Positions 62,169 to 64,000 of a stretch of 64,000 nt of DNA are shown here, in pieces (positions within the stretch are counted from its first letter, which is position 1; each line of letters starts with the position of its first letter). The translations under genes and the position numbers were made by a program. The notes under the pieces are model-generated. The model was not told the DNA's origin and ran no database searches. It worked only from the letters and a program-made list of their open reading frames with translations. The DNA comes from Cognatiyoonia sp965661665 (GTDB lineage Bacteria; Pseudomonadota; Alphaproteobacteria; Rhodobacterales; Rhodobacteraceae): the NCBI RefSeq assembly GCF_965661665.1, contig NZ_CBFIEO010000015.1, forward strand, positions 12,187 through 76,186, read 5' to 3'.

Positions 62169-64000
62169 ATGGCCGCTGATGAGGTAAACCCGGATGAGCT
62201 CGAAATCGCTGACGAGCTGATCGCAGAACGACGCGCCGAAGCCCCAGGCAAAACGCCCGAAGATATGACGGCGTGGCAGCGCCCAATTACCGCAGTCATC
62301 GATCTTCTTAACTACCGGGCCGGCCAACTGATTGCCTTACTGATGGTGCCATTGATCGCGGTGGTAGTTTGGGAGGTCTTCTCTCGAAATTCATTCATCA
62401 TTCTGCAAAACGCGGGCTACGAGGACTTTGCCCGCAGCATCGGTCTTGGTCCCACATTGCAAGCTTACGATTTGAGCCGAATGACCGCTGGTGTCCTTTG
62501 GATGGCTGGTGCCGGTTATGGCCTGATGCGTGGCGTCCATATCCGCGCCGATTTCCTTTACCGAAATTGGAGCGACAAGACCCAAGCAACTGTTGATGCC
62601 ATCGCTTACTTGTTGTTCTTCATACCCTCGATGACCTTCTTCACCGTGGTATCGGCGCAATACTGGTTGCTGGCTTACGAAACGGGTGAACGTCTGGCTT
62701 TGGACAGTGCTTGGCAGCCAATCCTTTGGCCAGCCCGCCTTGCCATGCCGATTGGCGGTGCATTGCTTTTGCTACAAGGTTTGCCTGAAGTTTTTCGTGC
62801 CTTCCACAAAATGGGCAAAGAGCGCGAGAGTGTATTTGTGCGGCTGCTTCCTGTCTACATCATCGCTTTGTTGTGGCTGGTGCTTGCGATCTTTTCTCCT
62901 GACATCGTGCCCGGTGGCGGCTGGTTCACAGATCTGATGTCCGCACGTCCAGAGCTGTCAAAACCTATCATTGGCTTAATCATGCTTGGAGCGATGCTCT
63001 TCGTGATTTTCATCGGTTTCCCGATTTCTTTCACGCTGATCTTTTTGGCCTTCGTCTTTGGTATCTGGGGGGCAAACTTCAAGCTGACCACCCTACTTAT
63101 GACTTTGAACACAAACTCCACCATGCTGAATGATCAGCTGATGGCGGTGCCACTTTTTGTTCTGATGGGCATCGTGATGGAATCCGCAGGCCTGATGGAG
63201 CGGCTTTTCTCCTCCATCCAGATGATAATGGCTCGCGTGCGCGGATCGCTCTTTATTGCAGTCTTGATCGTATCTACGATTTTTGCTGCGGCTACGGGCA
63301 TCGTGGGCGCGTCGGTGACGCTCTTGGGCATCATGGCTGGCGCGACAATGAGCCGGTCCGGATACAACGTGAAGCTTGCGGCTGGTTGTATTACTGCGGG
63401 TGGTACACTAGGCATTCTCATCCCGCCGTCGATTATGTTGATCGTTATGGGACCAGTGCTAGAGGTGTCCACGCTCGACCTGTTCCGAGGTGCATTCATC
63501 CCCGGTGCGTTGCTGGCGTCCCTATACCTGATTTATACACTGGGTCGTTGCTGGTTGGACCCAAGCCTGGGTCCGATCTTAGGCGAGGAAGATCAACCCG
63601 ACACCTCAAGGTTCTATGGGGCTGAGGTGGCCTTGGTTTGCCTCGGTATTCTGACCCTGTNNNNNNNNNNGGTGGCTCCTTCAGCTACGTTCCTTTTGGA
63701 GGCCTCATCGTGTTCATCGCAGCCAGTGCACTGGCCTACTGCGCTTACAAAAGCCTGAGCGTCCTGCGCTTCGCTTTGCCAATCGCTGTGTTGTTCCACC
63801 TCTACATGATTGTTGCGAATATGGGTGCCAGCGGGGAATGGCCGATCTGGTCAATCGTTTTTGGTGCGTTCATCGTCCTGTTGGCGATTTTGGCGCGACC
63901 GATCTACAGCGCATCAGCCGAAGGGAATTTCTACTTCTCCGATCTCTGGAACGAGTTCTTTGCCGGATTGATGCCACCAACAATCCTGATCTCTTTTGCT
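62169..64000 (+). CDS. dctQM: TRAP transporter fused permease (DctQ-DctM), 3' end outside window
   Basis: A fused small and large TRAP membrane subunit. The N-terminal part (residues about 45-225) has four helices of DctQ (IALLMVPLIAVVVWEVFSR, GVHIRADFLYRN); from about residue 255 DctM follows (LSKPIIGLIMLGAMLFVIFIGFPISFTLI, GIVGASVTLLGIMAGATMSRSGYN, GCITAGGTLGILIPPSIMLIV). Ten N lie at 63661-63670. After the gap the correct frame is GSFSYVPFGGLIVF ... MPPTILISFA to the window end. ATG 62169 has AGGGAGA six bases upstream and is preferred to 62163. It works with DctP. Confidence 0.9.
63661..63670. other. Assembly gap (10 N) inside dctQM
   Basis: Ten unknown bases. The permease frame before the gap and the permease frame after it do not agree for a 10-base gap; the missing length must leave remainder 2 when divided by 3. 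So the N count is a placeholder. Confidence 0.9.

Noticed and set aside
1..64000. CRISPR arrays, defence islands, complete prophage or biosynthetic cluster
   Set aside because: No regularly spaced repeats, no cas, restriction, retron or phage structural genes were seen.

Overview
The window reads as chromosomal DNA of a Rhodobacterales (roseobacter-type) alphaproteobacterium. The support is an ornithine-lipid gene pair (olsA/olsB), an L21 protein with a Lys/Ala-rich tail, a DUF1153 (SciP) gene beside a ctrA-like gene, DUF3553 beside a chpT-like gene, arginase/ornithine cyclodeaminase, a GcvT-fused dimethylglycine-type dehydrogenase and TRAP transporters. The DNA is GC-rich throughout except for one visibly AT-richer segment at about 52.7-56.0 kb. 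A run of 10 N at 63661-63670 shows that this is a scaffolded draft assembly.

Layout. 0-6.5 kb: end of an MFS transporter, mfd, a small membrane protein, hemB and a SYLF lipoprotein. 6.5-15 kb: a broken yceI, a dimethylglycine-dehydrogenase-like enzyme, a MobA-like nucleotidyltransferase, cytochrome b561, tRNA-Leu(CAA), a DedA-type protein, dsbB, and a divergent Lrp regulator facing arginase and ornithine cyclodeaminase. 15-27 kb: gyrA, a broken outer-membrane protein gene, trmFO, a methyltransferase, gluQ, hisI, a NifU-like scaffold, a 40-residue membrane protein, recG and ligA. 27-28.2 kb: a broken ctrA and a frameshifted sciP. 28.3-44.4 kb: mnmA, an SLC13 permease, a P-loop protein, metA, a hydrolase, a gutted PPK2, TetR, PagL, rplM-rpsI, a thioesterase, an enoyl-CoA hydratase, an M32 peptidase, ctaA, an RNA methyltransferase, a ThiE-like protein, olsB-olsA and DUF3553. 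44.4-52.6 kb: a broken chpT, proA-proB-obgE, a decaying acetyltransferase cluster, rpmA-rplU, a broken lipoprotein gene and a DUF2059 protein. 52.6-56.06 kb: tRNA-Asn(GTT) followed by a 3.4-kb island bounded by a 21-bp direct repeat of the tRNA 3' end. 56-64 kb: an MBL hydrolase, an EnvZ-like kinase, an IclR regulator, a GMC dehydrogenase and a TRAP transporter running off the window.

The main theme is gene decay. At least eight genes that can still be read by eye carry in-frame stops, frameshifts or internal deletions. They include both ctrA and chpT, the output regulator and the phosphotransferase of the CckA-ChpT-CtrA phosphorelay, plus damage at the start of sciP, the CtrA antagonist. This predicts that the organism has lost the CtrA pathway, which in Rhodobacterales is a non-essential regulator of motility, gene transfer agents and related traits. 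Housekeeping genes in between (mfd, gyrA, recG, ligA, ribosomal proteins, proA/B, obgE) are intact, so the breaks are unlikely to be general sequencing error. Nothing here looks like a CRISPR array, a known defence system or a complete prophage.
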